Of a stretch of DNA of 64,000 nt, positions 11,799 through 22,506 are shown piece after piece. The notes under the pieces are model-generated. The model saw only the letters and a program-made list of their open reading frames with translations, ran no database searches and was not told where the DNA came from. The position numbers and the translations under genes are program-made. This DNA comes from Lenzites betulinus (taxonomy: Eukaryota > Basidiomycota > Agaricomycetes > Polyporales > Polyporaceae): positions 124,001 to 188,000 of the forward strand of contig JABYQU010000027.1 in NCBI GenBank assembly GCA_022264855.1, given 5' to 3'. Position 1 is the first letter of the stretch. The number at the start of each line of letters is the position of its first letter.

Positions 11799-12357
11799 CG
11801 CCACCCGGCCCATCTGCCCATCTACCTTCATATACTCTCAGCTGCAGGCTGAAATGGTTTGATTGCTGCCCTGTGTTGTTATCTACGTATACGTACTACC
11901 TGTCCGTGTCTTGCTTTCCCTGCTTTCGCATTTCCGGGATATACTGAACGTTGGGGTTTGCGTTGTCCTGCTCCTATCTCGTTCGCGGTCTCTCCCTGTA
12001 CATTATATTTCTGTGGATATAGATTCTGCGTCGCGGGTACATAGCGGGTGTCCGTGTTGGTCCAGATGTGGACTCGGCATGTACGTACATGTCTCAACAT
12101 CATAAGTAAGGGTTTGAAGCAATTGGAACTCCGAAATAGCAATCACACTGGTACTCTTGTTAATGGCAAGGCTTTGAAGTTATTAATCCTTGTCTGCCAC
12201 CAACATACTTGACCTCCGCCTCTCGTCTCGGAATCAGCTGGGGCGTATTCGATAGTGAACGTAACTGGCACTTCTCTCCTATGAAGGGGTGGTTTTATAC
12301 AATGTGGTTGACGCTGTCCTCACAGACGCTCCCCGAAGTCCGAGCTCTGAGACCCAG
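11799..12357. other. Intergenic; inner edge of right arm of duplication 1
   Basis: This is the 3' flank of the F-box gene and the upstream region of WRAP53-like copy 2. Repeat homology starts at about 12292, so nearly all of the upstream sequence of copy 2 differs from that of copy 1. Confidence 0.6.
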
Positions 12358-14458
12358 ATGTCGGCGGGAATGCAGGCCGGCAATGGCGCATGGATGCCTC
12401 CGGTGTACGACATGACACGTACGCCAGAAGAGATCCATTCGTATCAACTGTTGGGTGAGACCGGGGTGGGCGATCCGTCTGTGTTCGCCCGCCTGGCAAA
12501 ATGGCGAGTTGCAGCATCACATCTGTTCCAAAGCCCCCATCTTGATTATTTCTCACTGACACGCGGTGCGCTCGCAGGTGTCCCGACGGCTCGGCCGCAC
12601 TCGCACAATGCGAAGATAGAACATTCAGATTCTTGCAACTGTGAGCAGCTGATGTGCCGTTACGCCTCCACCGTCACGGCCCCATTCACATCGACGCTGT
12701 CCCAGGCCGGCAGAACTGCTTGGGATCACGGTGGAATCCACACTGTCTGCTTCCCTGCCTAGGTGCTTGCCGCAATCCGCACCCATCCTGGACTACGCGT
12801 GGTATCCGGCCGCTTCAATTCGAAACCCAGCCTCCTTCTGCCTTGTGGCGTCCATACGAGAGTGCCCCGTAAAGCTGCTGGACGCGTCTGATGGAAGGGT
12901 GAGCATGGGACCCGCACCCGCTCGCACCCTCGGGGGGCCCCGGAGGTCCCGGGGGTACGCCCCATGCCATTTCCATGCCGGCTGATGTGTTCTCGCCGGC
13001 CGCAGCTTCGTGCGTCTTACAAGATCGTGGACCATCGAGAACGCCATGTTGCGCCTCACAGCCTGGCGTTCAACCCGAGCGTCAACAGGTGCGTCCGTCC
13101 GCTTGCCGCCCAGGGCCCTCTCCCGTGCTACGTAAACCGACCTGTGCGACCGACATGAGACTGTATTGCGGGTTTGAGGACGCGATAGAGGTGTTCGACG
13201 TAAACCGCCCCGGGGAAGGCACGCGCCTGCACACCACGCCTTCCAAGAAGAGCCGGGACGGGCTGAAAGGTGCGGTCATGCTTCGCACCCTGGGTCACCC
13301 TGTGTCACCCCGGGCCACCCTGGGAGTATACACACACTTAGTTTGATGCTTATCGGCAGGAATCATATCGGCGTTGGCGTTTGCCCCCGATATGTCCTCG
13401 GGGCTGTATGCTGCGGGGACATTGAGCCCCTCTTCGCCGACTTCTTCCAACATTGCGCTGTTCTCCGAGGACACTGGCGAGGCACCTGTGATGTTTCTGG
13501 GGGCCGACGACCGGCGCGGTGGAGCGGGCTACGGAGTCCGGGCCAGTGTTTCGCAGGTATGCCAGTGCGAGCGTTTCCGGGTTGCTTCTGCACATGGCAC
13601 AATCTGCCCAGAGTCGTGGCTGAGGCTGATCACGGCGTCATCAGTTGATGTTCAACCCAGCAAGACCACACCTGCTGTACGCGTCGTTCCGCAGGATGGA
13701 CTCGATCTACTGCTGGGACATCAGGGCAGACGTGTCCCGGCCGCTGGAGGTATTCACGACAGCACCGACGTCGACCAGCGGAGAGGAGCGGACTCGGAGG
13801 CCGGCCACGAACCAGCGGATGCGGTTCGACATTGATTACGGCGGAAGATGGCTGTCCGTCGGAGACCAGGTGTGTCCCCATCGTGGATCGCCAGCCCGGC
13901 CCCCACACGGGAATTAAGGCTGCTCACACACGCGTACGCCACCAGGACGGCGGCATTTCCGTGTTCGACCTAGCTGCGCAGTCGGATCCTGGCCAGGGTG
14001 AGAATGCGCCCCAGGCGCAAGCAGCCCCGCGCGCCCCGCGAGCCACGCCCATCATGCAGTTCGACGGACATCGTGGTATGTGTTCCCCTCGCTGAATCAT
14101 CTGGCCCTGTGATGCGCCGGGAGTTCTCAGTTCTGACGAGAGCGAAGACGCGGTGGGCTCGGTGGGCTTCCATCCATTGCGGGCGCTGTTGCTGTCGGTA
14201 TCCGGCTCGCGGCACTTCGAGAAGGCCGCGTCAGTGGCTGGAGAGCGGTCTGGCTCCGACGACGAGGTGGAAGAGTCCGGAATAGCAGGCGCCAGTTCGG
14301 CAGAACCGGACCAGTCACCTGCACCAGCAGTCGCAGTCGCAGTCACGATTAGTCGCGAGCGCGCGCAGCCGGTCGCGCACGACACGTCGGCGAAGCTGTG
14401 GTGCTTTGAGCGCGGCGCGGAACGGGCGGGTGCGGGACGGCTACAAGTACCTGGATAA
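12358..14458 (+). CDS. WRAP53: WRAP53/TCAB1-like WD40 protein, copy 2
   Basis: Nine exons: 12358-12503, 12578-12640, 12763-12898, 13006-13088, 13160-13269, 13360-13556, 13645-13869, 13946-14075 and 14148-14458. Together they are 1401 bases, coding 466 residues in consistent phase. The start chosen is MSAGMQAGNG, before the conserved PPVYDMTRTPEEIHSYQLL. Exon 1 ends in FARLAKW, and the next exon continues CPDGSAALAQCEDRTFRFL, the first propeller strand. This join needs a GC-AG intron (donor GCGAGT at 12504). The C-terminal exon encodes DAVGSVGFHPLRALLLSVSG, an acidic Ser-rich insert and then DTSAKLWCFERG. Protein differences from copy 1 are few. It lies downstream of the F-box gene and converges on P450 copy 2. 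The WRAP53 assignment rests on motif order; an uncharacterised WD40 paralogue is the alternative. Confidence 0.85.
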
Positions 14459-14539
14459 CAAAAGCATAAATAACTACAGTACATCGGGAGCAACTGGAGC
14501 GAGCTCGCTGCGGAATATGTCTGGTCATGAAACACTGTG

Positions 14540-16858
14540 CTAGTCAAACTCCACCATCGCCGCTTGAATGAGCTCAGCAGTGGACTCGGAGCGCGGCTTG
14601 AACTCGCATTTGAATGGAATGGGGTACCTGGGAGACAGACACAGGTCAGTGGTCAGTATCGCCGCCCTTCGCGGGAAGATCGTCCACTCACGTAACGAGC
14701 CCGCTCAGATACTCCCCGCTCGGCTCGACCACATTGCCCTCGTCGTCGACAGCCTTGGACACGGTGAACGCAGAGAGCACGGACGCGATCGCGATGAACA
14801 TCGAGGCGCACGCCAGATGACGTCCGGGGCAGATCCGCCGCCCGAAGCCGAACGCAGCGAGCTCCGCATCGCGCAGCGCAGTCCTCAGACTGCCGTCGGC
14901 GTTGAGGAACCGCTCCGGAATGAACGCCTCGGGCTCCGGGAACGTCCGCTCGTCGTGCAGGATTGCCCTGAAATGGAAGATCGCCCGCTTAATGACTCGC
15001 CCATTGATTCGACCCAGATGGCCGCAGTGCCCAGATATACACGCACCACGAGTTTCCGACCACGATCGATCCGGCAGGAAGGTGGTATCCATTGTATACG
15101 TCGTCGGTGGTGAGCCGGTGGGGCACCGCTGCGAGCCTTTCTTTAGATTGCACCCAAAACTGCAGCTTCGCGCGGCAAATATATACCTAGTGGTGTGACC
15201 GGCCGCCATCTATAAGCAGAGGTGAGCTTCTGGGTGATTGCCAGGGTGTGCGGACGCATGCTCACCTGAGAACTTCCTTGACGATGGCAGACACGTAAGG
15301 CAGGAACGGCTCGTCGGAGAAGTCGGGAAGGCGATCTCGCCCGACGACTCGGTCGACTTCCGCCTGTGCCTTGCGCTGCACATCCGGGTAGAGCAGCATG
15401 GCGAGGAAAAACGAGCCTATGGCCGAGACCGTCTGGGGCCGATGGTGAGTTTATATTTGATCGCGAGAAGCGCGAGGGTATTACCGTGTCGGAGCCGCCT
15501 GCAGATAGCACGCATGTACATTCAAGAGCTGATCGCACGACTCGGAGCGTAGGGGTGAGTGCGTACCGGTGTAGGCTGCGGCAGCGACGCCGCTGATGAT
15601 GTTTTCGCGGTGCGGCCTGTCCTGGTCCTCGCTGAGGTCGTGGAGGAGCGACGTGATCATCGACGGGGCGCCCTTGCCCTCGGCCTGGACGAGTATCCCG
15701 GGCTCAGCACTGCGCCAAGCTCGCGACGCCGAGAGTTCGGTAGACGGCTCACCATGGCGCTTCTCACGGCCTTGAACGGGACCTCAACCATCGCGGTGGT
15801 CGCCTTCCGCCATTCGGCGGCCTGCCGTTTGAAGGTGGCGCCCGGGAACCAGGAAGGAACGTGTTTGACTAGAGTGGGCAAGCGTTGGTTCTGCGGTCCA
15901 CAAAAGAAGAGGTCGCACGCACGGAAGGGGATGTAGTCCACAAGGTACGCGCCGGCGTTGCCGGCCATGGACATGGCGTGGAGGGCGGTCTCCGCTGTGG
16001 CGATATAGGGATCGTCCTTCGGCTGGACGTCGATCCCGTATGCGACACCGAGGATGAGCGATCCTGCCATGCTGTCCGGGGCCGGGCATCAAAACCGTGT
16101 TTGGCACCACAGAGAACGATCACGAGGCACGAGGACGAGCACACTCACTGCCGCAGATGGACCATGTACTCGTCGGGCGTGTCGAGCAGGCGGAGGAGGA
16201 GTTCGCGCGCCACCTTGAGTTCCCTCGGTCGGTAGCTCGTGGCTGCATTCGGGTGGAAGTACTGATGGAATACTCTGCGCCGTTCCCGCCAGCTCTCGCC
16301 GTAGCCCATGAAGACGAAGTGCCAGTCGCAGCCGACCCTGCTCGGAGCAGCCCGTGTTAGCGAGGTGGCCATGTGAGCAGACGTGGAGCTCACAATTCAT
16401 TGAGCATGGGCATGCGCGTTCTGCCACACGCCGTCGGTCATCAAGCAACGGCAGTTTTTGATACGCGCCAGCGGCAGACGTACCTATCAGAGTACAGCGA
16501 CGATCTCTTCTCAAAAAGGTCGTGCGCTGCTTGGGCGGAATTGACGACAATAACCGGCGTCCCGGCAAGGTTGAGGTATATAATATCCGACTCTGTTGCA
16601 GCGCGGGAGCCGGTCACCGTCAGCCTCGGCCATGCGCAGGGCGTGGACGTCAACAAGAAGGGCTCACGGTACTCTCGGGCCCAGTTTTCGTATGCGAGCC
16701 ATTCGAACTCCTTGGGGACGTCGAAGATATTGCCGACGATGGGAAGGCCCTTCGGGCCCGGGGGGAGGTTCTTTTTTTTGCGCCTCGCGATGAGGACTGC
16801 AAGGACAAGCACAAAAGAGGCTAGCAATAGCCATCTCTGGTTGGGGATGACGTCCATG
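14540..16858 (-). CDS. Cytochrome P450 monooxygenase, copy 2
   Basis: Inverted duplicate of the P450 at 1588-3907, with matching exon borders and all catalytic features: the GGSDT microexon, EVLRW and FGFGRRICPGRHLA. Differences from copy 1 cluster at the N-terminus. It begins MDVIPNQRWLLLASF, where copy 1 begins MDAPLNLPLLFLASF. After the ninth codon or so the anchor and hinge are nearly identical. A 9-base in-frame deletion changes PAKLVQLVQ to PGILVQ between the F-G region and the I-helix, giving about 521 residues. Near the heme-side helices FPDPDAF becomes FPEPEAF. No stop or frameshift was seen, so it is probably functional. The promoter keeps the TATA-like element but is otherwise diverged. 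Confidence 0.9.
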
Positions 16859-18654
16859 GTTCTGAGGGTATGTCGGGTCGATGCTCTTCCGCTCCTCAAT
16901 TTTCAGCGTATTTATCTCGACATTCACCCTAGGGCCACGTTCGTCCATCGTTGATGCCTCCGGTCCACCCAAGGACGACCCGTCTCATACTGTAGGGGCG
17001 TTGTTTATCCGAACAACATACACGGATCGACGGGAGTCCATTGCATCAACATCCTATGCTGTTCCAAGGACCGGCCCGTGCGTATGTCAAAATTATGTCT
17101 TCGCGCCAAGGTTCTCCGTCACCTACCAATGCTTACAAGAGTCCCTCCCGATGATGTAGAAGATGGTGATCTGCCTGAAAAGGAATATAAAGATCTCAGA
17201 CTCCAGTTCCTCTTGTGGGCGACTCAGCGCCCTCCTGATGTCGGGGCTCGCTAAATCGACTATCTACCCTCCCGATGATCCTACACTCTCGCGAGCGCTG
17301 CAGCGCCTCATGATGCTTCGCGTACATGGCCGAAGGTGAGTCCGAGGAATGTCTTGGAGTTTGTGATCTTCAAGATCGCCCCGGTGTGGCTCGCCCGCCT
17401 GCATCTCAAGACATCAAGTTCGCCATCCGGAGACTTCCGGAAATATCTGCATCGGAGTGGCTTATCAGGTGCTCTCGGAAATACCGTCTGTGCCGCCATG
17501 AACCAAGTGCTTTCTGTACTGATACTGATGTAATTGCTCCGCAAACTTCGGAAGGGCTGCCACTCCTAGCCTGCAGGGCGGTCCGCGGGCCCTCCCGCAC
17601 GCTCTACCCATGCTCAGCCCAATTCACCGCCGATGATAAGAAGCGGATATTAATCGCCGTATCACACCGATTGCAGCTTTTTTTCTGCAGCCTAGCAACT
17701 TAGAACAGGGTGGTCATGACTGTGGTACGGCGACCTTTTTTCGGGCGCCGAGCAGGTTTGCACCAAGTTCAGGCCGACGCATCTCCCGGTCATAAGCGCC
17801 GCTCGTTCTCTCGTCGCCTTGCGAGGTGGTTTTAGACTATGCATTGATATTGACAATTTTTGTAGTCCTTGTGCCAAAACCGCGGCATAGCTGGGAAGCG
17901 CCAGTATATATGCATTTCATCATAGGATATGATCTTGGACGATCTTGGACCCGTCCTTGAGCTTGAATTCTAAACCGGCTATAATGGCGTGAGGAAAATA
18001 CTGAGAAGAATTCAAGCTTGGAACTACCTGTACATGCCAAGCCACTGGCAGAGACACAGGGTCGAATGGTTTAGCAACTTTAGCTAGCTCGAATGCCAAG
18101 CCGTTTCTTCGTGGCGCCGGCGCTGCCACCACTACTAGGGCACTCGCTTACACCGCTAGTGTAGGGACAGACTCAAACAATCGCAACTCCAGATACCGGC
18201 ATAGGTAGACAACGTCAACAGTAACATCAGGAATGGCATGAAAACGAGGTGGCATCAGCTGGGCATATATGTCAGGCAAGCTCGCCAAACATGACTAGCG
18301 CTAGCAGTATCATGCGCACCGCATAATTTGTCCTTTCTTTCTCTGCTACCACCATGTTCGATGCACGAGAGCAACTGCGCGATATCGCTGCACTGGCTTC
18401 ATCGCCCACTCAGACATCGTTGGCAATGGCAACGAGTACATCGTCGGCGTAGACGGCGAGCTGACTGAGCCACGCAGTGACGTCACGTGTATACTGCTTG
18501 CGCTATACTTGCGCAGGATGGGCACAACGCCTCCTCCCCGTCTTAACCTCGTCCCTCCCTCCGCATGCTTGGACGTCTCGCCGCCATCGTTTCTCCCATC
18601 TTCCGTTCTGCAGTCTCCAGCAGAGGAATCAGCTCAGAACAATTCATCTCAACC
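16859..18654. other. P450 copy 2 promoter and a gene-poor stretch
   Basis: Homology to the left arm fades by about 17100. The remainder has only short unsupported frames, including one of 125 codons at 17326-17703 with no recognisable domain. A perfect decamer duplication (GATCTTGGAC twice) occurs near 17931-17950. Confidence 0.5.
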
Positions 18655-19427
18655 ATGTCTAGTGCGTGCCATCACCTCTCACATGCCGTAGAGTGCACTC
18701 TAACGAAATTCGTGGAATTCCAAAGGCGGAACCCCCGAGATTGCCACGTTCGCCGAAGGGTGCTTCTGGGGCGTCGAGCACATCTTCCTGAAGTACTACC
18801 CTCCGTCCGAGAACAAGGGCATTCTCAAGACGAGCGTCGGCTACACCGGCGGGAAGGAGGACGCAAAGAACCCAAGTTACAGGGTTGTCTGCACGGGCTC
18901 GACCGACCACGCCGAGGCGGTCCGGATTGAGTTCGATCCCAGCATCGTCAAGTACGAGGAGCTCGTCGGTGCGTACAACATTTTGCGCCTCGACGCCTGA
19001 GATTCCGTTATTGAGCGTGCTATTCGCAGAATTCTTCTACCGTACCCATGATCCCACGACTAAGAACCAGCAAGGGAAGGATGTCGGAACACGTACGTCC
19101 TCGATCTTCTTCGGCTCGTGTCGGCACCGTAGGCTCATACAATTGTCTCAGAATACCGCTCAGCCATTTTCTACCACACCCCAGAACAACTCGAGATCGC
19201 GCAGCGGGTGACGGAGGAGGTCCAGAAGAAGCACTTTGACCCCATCGGTACGTGCACCAATTCTGCTCCATGCACGTCTACAGACTGACAGATTTTCCGC
19301 AGGCAAGAAGATCACCACGGACATCGTGTCCGCGGGCGAGTGGTGGGATGCCGAGGACTACCACCAGAAGTACCTGTTCAAGAACCCCGATGGATACCAG
19401 TGCCCGAACCATCGCTTGCACTGGTAA
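18655..19427 (+). CDS. msrA: Peptide methionine sulfoxide reductase A
   Basis: This enzyme reduces methionine-S-sulfoxide in proteins or free methionine, using thioredoxin; it serves oxidative repair in the cytosol or mitochondria. Five exons (18655-18661, 18726-18968, 19030-19092, 19152-19247, 19303-19427) give 177 residues in phase. The N-terminus is [20 protein letters not shown], holding the catalytic GCFWG motif. It is followed by [70 protein letters not shown] and the C-terminal [10 protein letters not shown] with the resolving Cys. The first coding exon is only seven bases, so the start is less certain than the rest. Neighbours suggest no operon-like link. Confidence 0.92.
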
Positions 19428-20139
19428 TGTGAAGAAGCATGCGGGGATGAGGATGTATGTTATGGTAGCTATGTAAGGTAATCCGTGTTCTTTCATCGCG
19501 TCCGAAGGGAATTCTGTCTATACCGCACGTCACTTGTCCAGACTGCTACGATGCTACATAGCTGGCGACGCTTGTGAGGGAAGTGTCTCGCGATTGGGAG
19601 ACATCATGATCTAGGTCAGTGTAGAGGTCAATATTGTCCACGGTCGCAAACCTTCAGCCTTGTCGGTTCCATCCGGGGGTGTCAAATGCCACAATGCATA
19701 ACACCTCTCACAAAACGTTCGCCCATGGAACGCCTTGCCTGGTGTCCCCCTTCCTTCTTGTATGCAATCATATGATAGTATCCTAGCATGCGGTCCTGTT
19801 CTGCATCCGTAGTGTTTGGAAAGTCTGCGCCTGATATATATGTCAACGCGTGAAACACCCCAAGGGAGTGCCAGAGAAGTTCGAGAGGGGCACGTCGAGC
19901 AAAGTTACACATGTTGTAGTTACACGGCCATGTATCGCTGAGGGGGGCGCTCGGTTATTCCAGGCACTGCATTAATACCTCTCTGAAAGTAGTCCATCAC
20001 GTCAGAAGAAACACACTAGGACGGTCCGTGGCCCCACCCGGATAAAATAGATCTAATCGCCCACACGCACCCTCGTCCCCCGCCTGCCAAGCCCACGTCG
20101 ACGCCCGTCCGTCCGTCAGTCCGTCCGTCGCGACGGCGA
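19428..20139. other. Intergenic between convergent msrA and Kre9-like genes
   Basis: 3' flanks of two convergent genes. No further gene was seen; a minus-strand frame at 19682-19912 has no recognisable domain. Confidence 0.5.
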
Positions 20140-20917
20140 CTAGAGCACCGTCCAGGCGCCGCCGAGCGCACACAGCGCCATAACGCACCCGACTGCGGCG
20201 AGCTGCCGGCGCGCGCCCTCGGCAGCCTTCCACGCCGGGAGGCCGACGCCGTTCGCGGACGCCGGGAAGGTGGTAGCGAACACTGCTGTCGGGTTGGGGC
20301 CGCCCGAGACGGTGACGGTTGCAGAGCCTGCGACGGGCGCAGGGGTGGTGCCGTTCGCGGTATTTGAGATCGCGAACTGCTGGGAGGAGGCGTACATGAT
20401 CCCGTTCGTCGAGTTGACGAACAGCAAGAAGTAGTCGGTGGCGGTGGGGACGTCTTGGATGAAGATGTTCACGCCGCCTGTCGAGAGCGCGGCAGGGACT
20501 GTGGCGGGGCGATCAGATGTTTTGCATGACGGAGTGTTTTCGGGGACGTACCATCGCGCGCGACGAAGATGAGTCCGTCCGAGGATAGACGGGCCAGCTC
20601 GATATCAACATTGGACACGCCATCGAGGAGGCCCTTCGTCCACGATATGGGGTTAACGGCGTTATTTGTCCACTGCGCGCCCTTCGCAGGTTCGTTGATG
20701 ACGAAGTAGGCTGCACACAAGTCGGTCAGTTGGGTCTATCATTCCTGGGCCTGCCATTCGGTTGCGGACTACGCAAGACCGTTTCTACACGGCACTCGCT
20801 ATGCCACATATGCACCGTCCAACATTGACGCTACTTACAGCTGGCCTGGACTAATGGGAGGAGGTACCATGCGAAGAAGAGGCTGAGGACACCAGTGAGG
20901 TATGAGAGAGCGTGCAT
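20140..20917 (-). CDS. Kre9/Knh1-type GPI-anchored secreted protein
   Basis: A cell-surface protein of the yeast Kre9/Knh1-like N-terminal domain family, linked to beta-1,6-glucan assembly in yeast; in basidiomycetes its role is mostly undefined. Three exons (20917-20839, 20710-20552, 20498-20140) total 597 bases, coding 198 residues. The protein starts with a signal peptide, MHALSYLTGVLSLFFAW and onward to VQAS. The Ig-like domain follows: YFVINEPAKGAQWTNNAVNPISWTKG has the family W.n...v.ItW pattern, then VDIELARLSSDGLIFVARD, VPTATDYFLLFVNSTNGIMYASSQ and FAIS. A Thr/Ser/Pro linker leads to a small-residue GPI cleavage region near SANG and a final hydrophobic tail, LAAVGCVMALCALGGAW. Confidence 0.85.
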
Positions 20918-22122
20918 GTTGATCACAGGTTTCCGGTGTGCGAGTGGAGTGGTTTAGTGGTTGTGGGGTTTCTTCGGTGGTATATTGCGGGTCCAGACGA
21001 GACGCGAAGGGTAAAAGAGTGGAAGAGGTCGAACGTCGAGGAAGGAGGAGGAGGAGAGATGGCCGGCACTGCTTGCAACGGCGAGCAGGGACCGATTCCC
21101 GTCTTTTCCAGGCAGACGCTCTGTTTGGTCTTGCTTGGCTCTGGTGGCGGGCATCTGGCGTTCGTCGCAACCATCTCGCGATGTCAGTCATTCCTGCCAC
21201 ACCATCAGTAAGTGCAAGGTATTCTGCTGAGTAGCTGTCGGATTTTCGCTCATGATTCAATAGTGTGCAGCTAGCAGGATCTCACATTTTGTTTGTTGAA
21301 GCTTTCGGCAAAGCGTTAGCCGCCTCCCGCGAAGAGCACGGACATAGCACCGCTCGACTTCGTCTTCTGCCAAACAATGACATACTCAGGCGGCTTGACT
21401 GTGGGCGGATCAAACGCTCCCTGCATGCACGACTTCAGCGCGCCGAAGTACAGCCCGCTCAGGTACCGACGGACTTTGAAATATATAACAGGTAGCAACA
21501 ACGACACATTATTGTTGTCATGTTCACCAGACAGCCACACATGAGAACCTCCGAAATTGTGTTCTCTAATTCAATTGCAGTTGAATCTCGTCCATATGCC
21601 CACACCCATGGCCGAACTCGCTGGTTCGTGACATATTTGACTTTGCTGGTACCTGTACAAGAGGTCGATCGCTCGCTGTTACCATATCTCCTCAAGCTGC
21701 GGCCAGCTACAATTCAGGGCATCGCGATAATCCGCTCCCAAAGCAGATTTTGCCCCATTTATCGTGTATTTCTCCAAGTCAATCACACTGCACGTTGTCG
21801 CAGCCTCAGTGAGTTCAACCGCCACGCTAGTTGTGTGTCGAGCTTCGCGGTACCTTTGGATAGACTCAATTGTCGCTGTAGTAGGTTTGATCCATGGTTA
21901 TGGCGTCGCTATTGGTGCACCTACGGATTTTACGAAGACGAGGAGCTTGATCGCCAGGCCTCAAGTCGCAAGTGTGTACCTATCCTAACGTCCTAGGGAG
22001 AACACGCCACACAATCAAAGCAGCATAAGGCGAGATAACAATTCTCTCATAGCGATCACAAAAGCTAGGATTAACGAGCATCTAGGATGCATAAGGACGG
22101 CCTCGCGAGCGGGGCTAGGCCC
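20918..22122. other. Intergenic with an unsupported 158-codon frame
   Basis: The only sizeable frame is on the plus strand at 21520-21996, and it shows no family motif, signal peptide or repeats. Homology to the right arm of duplication 2 begins at about 22005 and covers the 3' flank of the small secreted protein gene. Confidence 0.45.
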
Positions 22123-22506
22123 TTAGTGGAATCCGATCCAGCACCGAGCGCCCCCCTCGACATCGTCGCACTCGACGTCCGACGCGCCCTGGTTAATCGC
22201 CTGGACAAGCAACCCCGCGCACGCGTCCCAGCAGTTGTCCGGGTTCTTGTAGTCGTGGCTGCCCTTGAACCAGCCGCGGCCGCCGCAGTCCTCGCCGTTC
22301 TGGAAAATTATGGCTGTAAGCACTTGAGTGTAGAGAGAGAAGGCGGTGTGCGTACCCAGTTGCCGTTGCGGTAGCCGTCAAGGCAGCTGTGGAGTGCGCT
22401 GGTCGGTCGCGCCGAGCGCATTGAACTGGCGGACGATCGAGGCGTTGGCCGACACCTGGGTGACGGCGAATGCGGCGAGGGCAGCGAAGACAGCGGTGAA
22501 CTGCAT
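22123..22506 (-). pseudogene. Six-cysteine small secreted protein, frameshifted copy
   Basis: Left-arm counterpart of the intact gene at 46821-47208. The signal peptide and the start of the mature part (ASIVRQFNALGATDQ) are preserved. The sequence at about 22391-22400 then has a net loss of two bases relative to the other copy, where the right copy reads NALHSC. The frame shifts and meets a stop within about eight codons. Exon 2 is kept: NGEDCGGRGWFKGSHDY, DNCWDACAGLL and CWIGFH. The splice sites at the single intron also look intact. The decay is therefore a single small lesion and recent, or it is a sequencing error. No product with all six cysteines can be made unless a rescue splice exists. 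Confidence 0.75.

Larger units (their letters stand above)
12292..17100 (-). repeat. Inverted duplication 1, right arm (WRAP53-like + P450)
   Basis: Reverse complement of 1340-6155, separated from it by a 6.1 kb spacer. Gene order and convergent orientation are kept. Divergence is concentrated at both ends of the arm, and the WRAP53-like core is almost unchanged. Confidence 0.9.

Noticed and set aside
17326..17703. 125-codon plus-strand frame
   Set aside because: No domain, no credible exon partners and ordinary intergenic surroundings.
21520..21996. 158-codon plus-strand frame
   Set aside because: No recognisable motif or signal; codon pattern and residue composition look random.
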